This document shows positions 1-7,844 of a DNA stretch of 37,447 nucleotides, piece by piece. A model generated the notes under the pieces. That model worked only from the letters and a program-made list of their open reading frames with translations, was not told the DNA's origin and ran no database searches. Origin of the DNA: Pseudomonadales bacterium (lineage in GTDB: Bacteria; Pseudomonadota; Gammaproteobacteria; Pseudomonadales; Azotimanducaceae). Positions within the stretch are counted from its first letter, which is position 1. Each line of letters starts with the position of its first letter. Position numbers and translations under genes: made by a program. The stretch covers positions 10,379 to 47,825 of the forward strand of contig JAGWBM010000015.1 in NCBI GenBank assembly GCA_021295895.1, in the 5' to 3' direction.

Positions 1-1
1 G

Positions 2-925
2 GACATGATCGGCGAATCCGTGTTGACCGCCTTGGCCAGCACGGTGGTGTTCTTCGGACTGGGTTTCGGCGTGATGTTCGCCTTTGGTTTCACCCTGGTC
101 GAAGCCGCGATCGCCGGTACGGCGTGCGTGTTCTCCAGCACGATTCTCGGCATCAAGCTGCTGCCAACGACCGTGCTCCACCACCGTCACATCGGCGAGA
201 TCGTCATCAGCCTGCTGCTGATCCAGGACCTCGTCGCCATCATCGCGCTGTTGGTCCTCGCCGGTTTCGACGCCCAAGGCAGTGTCTTGTCGACCACCCT
301 CACGGTGCTAGTCGCCCTGCCGGTGGTCGCCCTGGTCGCCTACCTCGGCGTCCGGTTCTTCGTGGTGCCGCTCCTGAAGCGCTTCGATGTCTTCCAGGAG
401 TTCACGTTCCTGTTGGCCGTCGGCTGGTGTCTGGGGATCGCCAGCCTTTCGCAGGCTCTCTACCTGTCCTGGGAAATCGGGGCATTCGTGGCGGGCGTGT
501 CACTCGCCAACTCACCCATCGCGCAGTACATCACCGAGAACCTGCGACCCTTAAGGGATTTCTTCCTCGTCCTGTTCTTCTTCGCCGTGGGCGCGGCCAT
601 CAATCCGTCCATGCTGCTCGACGTCTGGCTACCCACGCTGGTGCTCGCCATCGTGCTCGTTGCCTGCAAACCGCCGGTGTTTCGCGCGCTGCTACGCTGG
701 CAGAAGGAGCCCGATGGGGTGTCCAGGGAAGTCGGCTATCGGCTCGGCCAGACAAGCGAGTTCTCGCTGCTGCTGGTTTTCGTTGCGGGGGCGGCGCTGC
801 TGTCGGCGGAGGCCGCCCACGTGGTTCAGGGTGCGACCGTGGTCACCCTGCTGTTGTCCAGCTACCTCGTGGTGTTCCGCTATCCCAGTCCGATCGCGGT
901 GTCGGAGAGATTGCGACGTGACTGA
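2..925 (+). CDS. Cation/proton antiporter, CPA2 family, 3' part only
   Basis: The reading frame is open from the first bases, so the N-terminal part lies outside the window; about 307 codons remain. The protein is almost entirely hydrophobic, with about eight predicted membrane spans. It carries the CPA2-type stretches SSTILGIKLL and LLLIQDLVAI, typical of the KefB/Na+-H+ exchanger membrane domain that swaps monovalent cations for protons across the inner membrane. It stops soon after the last membrane span (ending SERLRRD), so no cytoplasmic TrkA-N/RCK regulatory domain follows, unlike KefB or KefC. It converges with the next gene, whose end is only six bases away. The ion specificity cannot be read from this part. 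Confidence 0.85.
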   Translation, partial: DMIGESVLTALASTVVFFGLGFGVMFAFGFTLVEAAIAGTACVFSSTILGIKLLPTTVLHHRHIGEIVISLLLIQDLVAIIALLVLAGFDAQGSVLSTTLTVLVALPVVALVAYLGVRFFVVPLLKRFDVFQEFTFLLAVGWCLGIASLSQALYLSWEIGAFVAGVSLANSPIAQYITENLRPLRDFFLVLFFFAVGAAINPSMLLDVWLPTLVLAIVLVACKPPVFRALLRWQKEPDGVSREVGYRLGQTSEFSLLLVFVAGAALLSAEAAHVVQGATVVTLLLSSYLVVFRYPSPIAVSERLRRD

Positions 926-931
926 GGGTGC

Positions 932-1558
932 CTACGGACTATCGGCGAGGCCGGTGTAGCGCCAGTGCCAGGGTTCGTAGGACACGCCCTGGGGATTGTC
1001 CCTCGGGAAGGAGATCTCGAAGTCGAACCGGTGCGCGTTGTCCTGGAGCCAAGCGAACGCAGCGGTGTCCTCGAATGTCGTCTCGACGTCCGTCCCGGGA
1101 CTTTCGAGTGCGCCGATGTCGAGGGCGAGCCCCGAATGGTGTTCGGAATACCCGGGGGGCGCGACCCAGCGGGCGGCCGACTCCTCGGCGCCATACTTGC
1201 GGATCGCCCGCGAAAACAACCCGTTCTGGTAGCTCTTGGTTCGGAAACCGGAGATCGGTACCAGCTCTACCCCGGCTTGCCGGGCGGCCTGTTGCATGGC
1301 CCGGAACGCTCGTGCGGCCTCGGCCCGCAATTGCACGACGCGTCCGGTGTCCCGATAACGCCCCGCATCCGCCAAGGTTTCCGCGGTTTCCTCGTAGGCC
1401 AGATGGCCAAACAAGCTGTCCACCGGATGGAGTTCCGGCGGCTCGGCTTGGGATTCGTCGCCTTGTGCTACCAAGGGGCTCTCCGCCGGCACCGCATCGC
1501 AAGAGGCCAGGACAAGAACGACCGTGAACGCGACTGCCGCGCCGAGCGGGAAACGCAT
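932..1558 (-). CDS. D-alanyl-D-alanine carboxypeptidase lipoprotein, peptidase M15B (VanY/LdcB type)
   Basis: 208 residues from an ATG at 1558-1556. The N-terminus is a lipoprotein signal peptide with lipobox LASC (Cys20); the next residue is Asp, which in E. coli favours retention in the inner membrane. The M15 zinc site is visible: SGFRTKSYQNGLF, then SEHHSGLALD (zinc His and Asp), then EPWHW with the catalytic Glu and last zinc His. Known members trim the terminal D-Ala from peptidoglycan stem peptides in the periplasm. The start overlaps the stop of the upstream acuI gene as TGATG, so translation is probably coupled. LD- versus DD-specificity cannot be told. Confidence 0.88.
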   Translation of the reverse strand: MRFPLGAAVAFTVVLVLASCDAVPAESPLVAQGDESQAEPPELHPVDSLFGHLAYEETAETLADAGRYRDTGRVVQLRAEAARAFRAMQQAARQAGVELVPISGFRTKSYQNGLFSRAIRKYGAEESAARWVAPPGYSEHHSGLALDIGALESPGTDVETTFEDTAAFAWLQDNAHRFDFEISFPRDNPQGVSYEPWHWRYTGLADSP

Positions 1559-2559
1559 CAGCCGTTGGGGTCCACGAGGCCGCGTCCCACCATGGCCCCG
1601 GCCAGTATCCGGTCGATTGCATCGGACAGCGTATCCAGATTGAGCGGCTCGACCAGTGCCTCGAGCCCGTCGAGTCTCCAGGACCCGGCGAGCTTGGTCC
1701 AGATCCTTTTCTTGTCCACGATCGGCAATTCCACGGAGTCGACACCGAGCAGGTTGACGTGACGGAGGATGAACGGAAACACCGTAGCTGGAATCTCGGG
1801 CGAAGCGACCAACCCACAAGCGGCGAGGCTCGCCCCGTAGCGCAGCGACTTCACGGCGTTGACGAGGATCTGGCCACCCACCGTATCGACCACGCCGCCC
1901 CAGGTCTCGCGGCCTAAGGGGCGTTCGGCACCGGCCTCGAGATCCTCCCGGGATACGGTCGCGCTGGCGCCGAGATTCCGCAGGTAGTCATGCCGATCGG
2001 CCTTCCCCGTACCCGCGTGGACCTCGTAGCCGAGTTTGGCGAGCAGCTTGACGGCCACGGATCCCACGCCGCCGGTCGAACCCGTCACAAGCACCGGCCC
2101 GCCACCGGGGGTCATACCGGCCTGTTCCAGCTTGTCGATGCAAAGCGCGGCGGTGAATCCCGCCGTGCCGAGAATCATGCTCGATCGGGCGTCCAAACCG
2201 TCGGGCACGGCCACGGCCCACCCTGCAGGAACACGGATGCGTTGACCGAAGCCGCCCGGGGTGTTCATCCCGAGATCGAAACCGATCACGATGACGTCGG
2301 TGCCCGGTCGGAACTCGGCGGAAGTGGATTCCAGGACGGTTCCCGCCGCGTCGATGCCGGGTGTGTGGGGAAAGTTACGCGTCACACCGGGATTGCCGGT
2401 CGCGGACAGGGCGTCCTTGTAGTTCAGCGAGGAGTACACGACCTCGATCAGCAACTCGCCATCCGGTAATTCGGCGACGTCGCGCTCGACAACGCTTCGC
2501 GTGTACCGCCGATCCTCCGTCCTCGAGACACGGAACGCGCGAAACCCCTTGGCAGTCAT
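1558..2559 (-). CDS. acuI: Acryloyl-CoA reductase, YhdH/AcuI family
   Basis: 333 residues, NADPH-dependent medium-chain dehydrogenase of the YhdH/AcuI family, which reduces acryloyl-CoA to propionyl-CoA. In marine bacteria this serves DMSP and acrylate catabolism and detoxification. The N-terminal catalytic domain has SSLNYKDALSATG and FPHTPGIDAAGTV; the nucleotide-binding domain has VLVTGSTGGVGSVAV; the C-terminus ends KLAGSWRLDGLEAL-type, as in YhdH. The ATG at 2559 is chosen because GGGAGGA (2565-2571) lies just upstream and the family starts here; the frame stays open further upstream. The ATG overlaps the sohB stop (ATGA), and its own stop overlaps the carboxypeptidase start. Confidence 0.88.
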   Translation of the reverse strand: MTAKGFRAFRVSRTEDRRYTRSVVERDVAELPDGELLIEVVYSSLNYKDALSATGNPGVTRNFPHTPGIDAAGTVLESTSAEFRPGTDVIVIGFDLGMNTPGGFGQRIRVPAGWAVAVPDGLDARSSMILGTAGFTAALCIDKLEQAGMTPGGGPVLVTGSTGGVGSVAVKLLAKLGYEVHAGTGKADRHDYLRNLGASATVSREDLEAGAERPLGRETWGGVVDTVGGQILVNAVKSLRYGASLAACGLVASPEIPATVFPFILRHVNLLGVDSVELPIVDKKRIWTKLAGSWRLDGLEALVEPLNLDTLSDAIDRILAGAMVGRGLVDPNG

Positions 2560-3578
2560 CTCAATCCTCCCATTGTTCGATCCATGAATCGGTCGATTAG
2601 CTTGCCAACGGCGAGGGTCGCCTGACCGAACAGCCGCTCGATCGGCTTCTTCGGCTGTACCCAGGACACTTCGAAGATGTCCGCTTCGTCGCACGCCGAT
2701 GCCAGGTACTCGTCGCTGGTGACCAGTTCATCGACCAGCGACCGATCCAGAGCCCGTTGACCGTACCACGCCTCGCCGGTGGAAACGGTCTCCAGATCGA
2801 GCCCGGAGCGGTAGCTGCCGATGAATTCCTGGAACAGGGCGTGGGCGTCATGCAACTCGTCGCGGACCTTCTCCCTACCCTCCGCCGTGTTCTCGCCGAG
2901 CAAGTCCAATGTGCGCTTGTAGCGGCCAGCGGTAAGCACCTCGACATCCACGTCGTGTTTCTTGAGCAGGCGATGCACATTGGGGATCTGCGCCACGACG
3001 CCTATGGAGCCTACCACCGCGAACGGGGCCGCCAGGATGCGATCGGCAACCGCCGCCATCATGTAGCCGCCGCTCGCGGCAATCTTGTCCACCGCAACGG
3101 TTAGTCTGATGCCCTTGCCGCGAATCCGCGCAAGCTGGGAGGCACCGAGTCCATAGCCGTGCACCATGCCGCCGGCGCTGTCGAGGCGAACCACGACCTC
3201 GTCCTCGTCCCTTGCCGTGCCCAACACGGCCGAGATCTCCCGACGCAGCGAGTCCACCCCGCTGGCGGCCAGATCGCCTTCGAAGCTCAACACGAAGACG
3301 CGCCGCCGGGCCTCGTCGTGACGTTCCTTCTTGCGTGCCTTCGCATCGCGTTTGCGTTGCTTCTTCGCCGCCGACTGTGGCAGCCCGGCGTCCTCGATCG
3401 TGCGGCGCATGTCGTGCAGGAGTTCGTTCAGACGAACCACCTGGATATGGCCCATCGGCGCCCCGCGCATGGCGCGCTGGGCGGCTACGGAGGCGACGGC
3501 GGATAGGATGATGAGCGCGGCAACCACGATGGTTGCCGTCTTGGCAAGAAAACCGAGATAGTCGAACAGGAGTTCCAA
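2556..3578 (-). CDS. sohB: Membrane-anchored serine protease SohB, peptidase S49
   Basis: 340 residues from a TTG codon at 3578. The start is supported because MELLFDYLGFLAKTA aligns with the usual SohB N-terminus and no other start is in frame upstream. One membrane span at about residues 10-34 is followed by a Lys/Arg-rich segment (about 71-93) and the S49 protease fold. The likely nucleophile is Ser169 in AASGGYMMAA and the general base Lys221 in RYKRTLD; their spacing of 52 matches the Ser/Lys dyad of SppA-type proteases. In Pseudomonas this gene lies beside maf and rluC, but here it heads an operon with acuI, overlapping it by ATGA. The role is membrane or periplasmic protein and signal-peptide turnover. 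Confidence 0.9.
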   Translation of the reverse strand: MELLFDYLGFLAKTATIVVAALIILSAVASVAAQRAMRGAPMGHIQVVRLNELLHDMRRTIEDAGLPQSAAKKQRKRDAKARKKERHDEARRRVFVLSFEGDLAASGVDSLRREISAVLGTARDEDEVVVRLDSAGGMVHGYGLGASQLARIRGKGIRLTVAVDKIAASGGYMMAAVADRILAAPFAVVGSIGVVAQIPNVHRLLKKHDVDVEVLTAGRYKRTLDLLGENTAEGREKVRDELHDAHALFQEFIGSYRSGLDLETVSTGEAWYGQRALDRSLVDELVTSDEYLASACDEADIFEVSWVQPKKPIERLFGQATLAVGKLIDRFMDRTMGGLR

Positions 3579-3854
3579 GGGCGGGCGATCCGAGGCGTGG
3601 AAGGGCGGGGATTCTATCGATTCCCGCCGTTGCGGTCACAAGTGAGTTTTCAGCCATTTCTGACGCGGCTTCGGGCCGATGTCGCTCACTGGCAAACTGC
3701 CAAGGCCCCGCCGTTAGTCAGCACCCGTGGGGTGTCGGCGAGTTTTCGCGACCCGCCGTTCACCCGTCAGGAACGTCAATCGCCCGGTGCGGGGACCCTG
3801 TCCAGGGCAACGGCAAGTCCCCGGTCGCGCATTTGGCCGCGACCTGCCGCGGGG

Positions 3855-6089
3855 TCAGTCGCCCCCGCCCTGTTCGTCGATGGCTTCCAGAATCCTCGGC
3901 GGGGACAGTGGCAGGTCCGGAATCCGGAACCCCAACTGATCTCGAACGGCATTCGACACAGCCGCCAGGGGTGCGACGATCGGCGTTTCGCCGACGCCGC
4001 GTACGCCGTATGGGTGGAACGGGTTCGGCACCTCGATGATCTCCGTGTCGATCATGGGCAGATCGGACGCGACCGGCACCCGGTAGTCCAGGAAGCCGGC
4101 ATTCTCCATGACGCCGTTGTCGTCGTAGATGTACTCCTCGTTCAGCGCCCAGCCGATCCCCTGAACCGCACCGCCTTGCATCTGGCCCTCGACGTACGCC
4201 GGGTGGATGGCCCGGCCGGCGTCCTGCACCGCGGTGAAACTCAGCACGTCGACCTTGCCGGTCTCGGTATCCACCAAGGTGTCCGTGAAGTTGCAGGAGA
4301 ACGAAGCACCGGCACCCTGGGCGTTCAGGCTGGCCCGGCCAAGCAGCGGGCCACCGGTTCGACCGGCACCGCGCGCGATGTCGGCGAGCGACAGCGGCTT
4401 CACATCGGCGTTAACGCCGGGTTTCGGCACGGCTTCGCCATCTACCCAGTCAACCTGCTCCTCGTCGAGATCCCAGGTCAGCGCCGCGCGCTGCTTGCAT
4501 TGGGCGATGATGTCCTCGCAGGCTTGGACCACCGCCATGCCGGTGGCGAACGTCGTGCGACTGCCGCCGGTTACGTTGCAGAACCCCGTGCTCTCGGTAT
4601 CGCCAACGTGAGCCTTGACGTGCTCGTAGGGCACGCCAAGGGTCTCGGCCGCCATCAGCGCCATGGATGCCCGGGAACCGCCGATGTCGGGACTGCCTTC
4701 CATCACGGTGACCGCACCATCTTCGGCGATCCGGACTTCGGCGCTCGACTGCATACCGATGTTGAACCAGAACCCGACGGCGACGCCTCGACCCGCACCC
4801 TCGGGAACATCCGCCTTGTAGTTCGGGTGTTCCTTGGCCGCCTCCAAGCATTCGCGCAAACCGATCGCCGGGAAGCGCGGCCCGTAAGGTGCCACCGTGC
4901 CCTCGGAAGCGGCGTTCTTGAGACGCAGATCGATGGGATCCATGTCGAGTTGGCGCGCCAGTTCGTCGATGGCGCATTCCATGGCGTGCATCGACTGCGG
5001 CGCGCCCGGTGCCCGGTACGCGCAGACCTTCGGCTTGTTGACCAGCACGTCGTTGCCTTCGATAACGAGGTTCGGTACCTCGTAGGGCGCGAGTACGGAC
5101 ATGCAACCGGGACCGATCGGCGCACCCGGGAAAGCACCGGCCTCGTAGGCGAGCCACGCGCTGGCAGCCGTGAACGTGCCATCCTTCTTGGCGCCGATCT
5201 TGGCCTTGCACCAAGTGCCGGAAGTGGGTCCCGTGGCGCGGAAGACATCCTCCCGGCTCATCGTCATCTTCACCGGGCGCCCCGCCATCTGCGCCATCTT
5301 CACGGCCAGCGGCTCCAGGTAAATCGTGGTCTTGCCGCCGAACCCGCCGCCGATCTCGGACGGGATCACCTTGATGTTGCCGACTCTTTCGCCCAACACC
5401 TGTGCGGTCAGGGAGCGCACGTCGAAATGACCTTGGGTGCAGCACCAGATCGTCGACTTGCCGTCCTCGTTCACCGTGGCCGTGCAGGCGTGGGGCTCGA
5501 TATAACCCTGGTGGGCCATGGGTACCCTGTGCTCGGTTTCAACGACGACATCGGCATCGGCGAAACCGGCTTCTAGGTCACCGCGCTCGAACCGCTGCGA
5601 CGCCGCGACGTTGCTTGCCGGTTGCGCGGTGTCGCCGTTGGTGTGCTGGGATTCGTTCACCAGCGTCGCACCCGCCGCCATTGCCTGGTCGAGGGACAGC
5701 ACCGGTTCGAGCACCTCGTACTCGACGTCGATCAAATCCAACGCGGCCTCTGCCTGCATTTGGGTCCTGGCGGCCACCGCGGCAACGGCATGGCCGTGGT
5801 AGAGGACCTTGTCGCGGGCGATGACGTTCTTGGCGAGGTCGCTCGCGTCCGCGCCGCCGGGGAAATCTTCTCCCGACACCGCCGCCAGCACGCCATCCGC
5901 CGCACGTGCGCGGCTCAAGTCGACGCGCTTGACGCGCGCGTGTGCGTGCGGGCTTCTCAGTACCTTGCCATGCACCATGTTGGGCAGGTGCAGGTCCGCT
6001 CCGAACGCCGCTCGCCCGGTCACCTTGTCGATGCCGTCCGGGCGCACCGGCCGTGTGCCGATTGCCTTCAGGTCTAGGGCTTCTGCCAC
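3855..6089 (-). CDS. Molybdenum hydroxylase large subunit (xanthine dehydrogenase/CoxL family)
   Basis: 744 residues from a GTG at 6089, with AAAGGAGA about eight bases upstream. This is the molybdopterin-cytosine-dinucleotide-type catalytic subunit. Visible motifs are the N-terminal VTGRAAFGADL, the cofactor loop EIGGGFGGK, CAYRAPGAPQ, and GVRGVGETPI near the C-terminus with the catalytic Glu. The CO-dehydrogenase form I loop (AYxCSFR) is absent, so this is not a classical CO dehydrogenase. The substrate may be a purine, aldehyde, hydroxybenzoyl-CoA-like compound or another N-heterocycle, and cannot be told. It is the third gene of a three-subunit operon in coxMSL-like order. No XdhC/CoxF-type maturation gene is visible nearby. 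Confidence 0.9.
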   Translation of the reverse strand: MAEALDLKAIGTRPVRPDGIDKVTGRAAFGADLHLPNMVHGKVLRSPHAHARVKRVDLSRARAADGVLAAVSGEDFPGGADASDLAKNVIARDKVLYHGHAVAAVAARTQMQAEAALDLIDVEYEVLEPVLSLDQAMAAGATLVNESQHTNGDTAQPASNVAASQRFERGDLEAGFADADVVVETEHRVPMAHQGYIEPHACTATVNEDGKSTIWCCTQGHFDVRSLTAQVLGERVGNIKVIPSEIGGGFGGKTTIYLEPLAVKMAQMAGRPVKMTMSREDVFRATGPTSGTWCKAKIGAKKDGTFTAASAWLAYEAGAFPGAPIGPGCMSVLAPYEVPNLVIEGNDVLVNKPKVCAYRAPGAPQSMHAMECAIDELARQLDMDPIDLRLKNAASEGTVAPYGPRFPAIGLRECLEAAKEHPNYKADVPEGAGRGVAVGFWFNIGMQSSAEVRIAEDGAVTVMEGSPDIGGSRASMALMAAETLGVPYEHVKAHVGDTESTGFCNVTGGSRTTFATGMAVVQACEDIIAQCKQRAALTWDLDEEQVDWVDGEAVPKPGVNADVKPLSLADIARGAGRTGGPLLGRASLNAQGAGASFSCNFTDTLVDTETGKVDVLSFTAVQDAGRAIHPAYVEGQMQGGAVQGIGWALNEEYIYDDNGVMENAGFLDYRVPVASDLPMIDTEIIEVPNPFHPYGVRGVGETPIVAPLAAVSNAVRDQLGFRIPDLPLSPPRILEAIDEQGGGD

Positions 6090-6144
6090 GTGATATCTCC
6101 TTTAATCTCCAAACTGCTTCGTCGTGAGGGCCGTGCGCCTTTCT

Positions 6145-6168
6145 CGGGCGCGTTAGGGTCGCCCCTAC
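6145..6168. repeat. Dispersed 24-bp element ending in GTCGCCCCT, first copy
   Basis: It lies in the gap after the 2Fe-2S subunit gene and overlaps its stop codon. It is related to 23017-23040 (about 19/24 identical), and its first 14 bases, CGGGCGCGTTAGGG, recur exactly at 9780-9793 over the end of holB. All three places are gene 3' ends. Confidence 0.5.
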
Positions 6169-6644
6169 GCTTCGTAGGCCAGGTTCTGAGCCGCATCCTG
6201 TACCGCGCGGATGATCTTGTCGTAGCCCGTGCAACGACACAGATTACCGGCAAGCCAGTAGCGGATGGTGGTTTCGTCGGGGTCCGGGTTCCTGTCCAGC
6301 AACGCCTTGGTAGCGACGATGAACCCCGGCGTGCAGATCCCGCATTGCAGTGCGGCGTGCTCGAGGTACTTTTCCTGGATGACGTGCAATCCATCCGCAC
6401 CGGCAATGCCTTCGATGGTGGTCACGTCGACGCCCTCGGCCTCGACACCCAGCATGAGGCAAGAGCAGACCAGGCGTCCGTCGATCATGACGGAACAGGC
6501 TCCGCAGTCGCCGGTGGCGCAGCCCTCCTTCGTACCCGTCAGGCCAAGCTCGTCTCGCAGGACGTCGAGGAGGGACTGATGGGGTTCACATAGGAACTCC
6601 ACCGCATCCCCGTTGATGGTGGTTGATACGTGCTGTTTGCTCAT
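6165..6644 (-). CDS. Molybdenum hydroxylase 2Fe-2S subunit (CoxS type)
   Basis: 159 residues. The ATG at 6644 is chosen over one 13 codons upstream because AAGGAA lies at the right distance and MSKQHVSTTING fits the family length. The N-terminal plant-ferredoxin-type cluster is bound by GCATGDCGAC plus Cys62 (C42, C47, C50, C62). The C-terminal helical domain holds the second cluster with CGICTPGF and NLCRCTGY. It passes electrons from the molybdenum subunit to the FAD subunit. It lies 43 bases after the FAD subunit gene and 75 bases before the large-subunit gene; the short gap after it contains a copy of a repeated element (see 6145). Confidence 0.93.
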   Translation of the reverse strand: MSKQHVSTTINGDAVEFLCEPHQSLLDVLRDELGLTGTKEGCATGDCGACSVMIDGRLVCSCLMLGVEAEGVDVTTIEGIAGADGLHVIQEKYLEHAALQCGICTPGFIVATKALLDRNPDPDETTIRYWLAGNLCRCTGYDKIIRAVQDAAQNLAYEA

Positions 6645-6687
6645 CTGTAATTCCTTAACTTTGCTATGAGCGTTGGTCGACAAGCCG

Positions 6688-7566
6688 TTAGAGGGCTAGG
6701 GCACGGTCGCGGGCAATAGCCCCCGCGCGTTTCGTCAGTACCCCGACGACCTTCTTGCGGTACTCGACGGTACCGCGCTTGTCGGTAATCGGCTTGGCGA
6801 GCGCACTCGAGGCGTCGGCAGCGGCCGCCAGGGCACCATCGTCCACGGTGGTCCCAACCAACGCGCCGGCCGCGTCGGGAACAACCAGGGCGGTGATCGC
6901 CACCGCGCCGATCGAGACCTTCGCCGCCGTGCAGACGCCCGACCCATCGAGCGTCAGCGCCACACCGGCACCGCAAACCGCGATGTCCATCTCCGTGCGG
7001 GGGATGAAGCGCAGGTAGGCGTCCGACGAGCGCCCCTTGGGTCTCGGTATTTTGAAGCCGACCAGGAACTCCGTGGGTTCCAGGACATTGGTGCCGACTC
7101 CGGTCACGAAGTCTTCGGTGGGCACCTCCCGCTCGCCGCCTGGCGAGGCAATCACGCAGACGGCCCCGCAGGCAATCAGGGCGGGAATCGTGTCCCCCGC
7201 CGGCGAGGAGTTGCAGAGGTTGCCGCCGATCGTCGCGCGTCCTTGGATCTGCGTCGATCCGATGAGATCGGCGGCTTCGATCAGTCCCGGCAGAATGCTC
7301 TTCAACTCGTCGTTCTCGTTCAGCACCGCGGAAGCAATCGCGGCGCCGATGAACACGTCGTCGTCCCCAATTCGTAACTCGTTGGCCTCGGCGACATGCT
7401 TCACGTCTACGAACGTGCGCGGACCCTTGTCGATGGACCGCATCTGCACCATGACGTCGGTGCCGCCGGCGAGCATTTGCGCCCGGTTGCCGGCCGCAGC
7501 CTCGGCTGCGAGCGTCGACAGTGCCTCCTCGACGCTACTCGGTGCCCGGTAGGCGTACGCCCCCAT
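6688..7566 (-). CDS. Molybdenum hydroxylase FAD-binding subunit (CoxM type)
   Basis: 292 residues from an ATG at 7566 with GGGAAGGGAG upstream. The FAD-binding PCMH-type fold is recognised by MLAGGTDVMVQM (first FAD loop) and RATIGGNLCNSSPAGDTIPAL in the second half of the domain; the CO-dehydrogenase flavoprotein C-terminal domain follows. It accepts electrons from the 2Fe-2S subunit and passes them to NAD+, quinone or oxygen. It is the first gene of the operon and is transcribed away from pepQ; the 278-base spacer between them holds four strong hairpins. Confidence 0.92.
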   Translation of the reverse strand: MGAYAYRAPSSVEEALSTLAAEAAAGNRAQMLAGGTDVMVQMRSIDKGPRTFVDVKHVAEANELRIGDDDVFIGAAIASAVLNENDELKSILPGLIEAADLIGSTQIQGRATIGGNLCNSSPAGDTIPALIACGAVCVIASPGGEREVPTEDFVTGVGTNVLEPTEFLVGFKIPRPKGRSSDAYLRFIPRTEMDIAVCGAGVALTLDGSGVCTAAKVSIGAVAITALVVPDAAGALVGTTVDDGALAAAADASSALAKPITDKRGTVEYRKKVVGVLTKRAGAIARDRALAL

Positions 7567-7673
7567 GATTTCTCCCTTCCCAATGAGCGAAGCGCCTATG
7601 TATATCAGAAAGCCGTGACCGATTCACGAAGCAATCAGTCCACCGCGGGGCGGCCCGCGACACTAGGAAACCT

Positions 7674-7703
7674 CTGATCAAGCCCATCCGTGGGCTTGAT
7701 CAG
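7674..7703. repeat. Perfect 13-bp hairpin, 4-base loop (TCCG)
   Basis: The arms CTGATCAAGCCCA and TGGGCTTGATCAG are exact reverse complements around TCCG. No T-run follows on either strand, so it is not a classical intrinsic terminator. It is the first of four hairpins in 130 bases. The outer part of its left arm (CTCTGATCAAG) resembles CTCTGATTAAG in the fourth hairpin read on the other strand, which suggests a REP-like origin. Confidence 0.8.
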
Positions 7704-7706
7704 ATC

Positions 7707-7734
7707 GCAAGACAAAAGCGCGGTTTCGTCTTGC
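7707..7734. repeat. Imperfect hairpin, 7 bp plus 3 bp with one mismatch
   Basis: GCAAGAC pairs with GTCTTGC; after one A/C mismatch AAA pairs with TTT around a GCGCGG loop. It starts three bases after the previous hairpin. Confidence 0.65.
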
Positions 7735-7750
7735 TCCACAAATTCATTTG

Positions 7751-7770
7751 GCGGCACATGCCTGTGCCGC
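7751..7770. repeat. Perfect 8-bp hairpin, 4-base loop (TGCC)
   Basis: GCGGCACA and TGTGCCGC are exact reverse complements around TGCC. Third hairpin of the cluster, adjoining the fourth with one base between them. Confidence 0.75.
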
Positions 7771-7771
7771 A

Positions 7772-7802
7772 CCAGGGAAGCTCTTAATCAGAGCTTCCCT
7801 GG
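7772..7802. repeat. Perfect 13-bp hairpin, 5-base loop (TAATC)
   Basis: CCAGGGAAGCTCT pairs exactly with AGAGCTTCCCTGG. It lies 42 bases before the pepQ start, so it would be in the pepQ leader RNA if the promoter is further upstream. It resembles a REP-type palindrome. Confidence 0.8.
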
Positions 7803-7844
7803 CGCTACAATACCCACCGTCATTCCTGCGCGCCCCGGTATCCC

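Noticed and set aside
3603-3629. GC hairpin (GGCGGG with CCCGCC) upstream of sohB
   Set aside because: The stem is short, with a nine-base loop and no T-run; it is too weak to name as a terminator or operator.
3597-5576. A 659-codon frame on the plus strand opposite the molybdenum hydroxylase large subunit
   Set aside because: It is a long shadow frame typical of high GC; the minus-strand frame has all family motifs and this one has none.
3855-7566. Carbon monoxide dehydrogenase (coxMSL) assignment
   Set aside because: The gene order fits, but the large subunit has no AYxCSFR active-site loop, so the substrate is left open.
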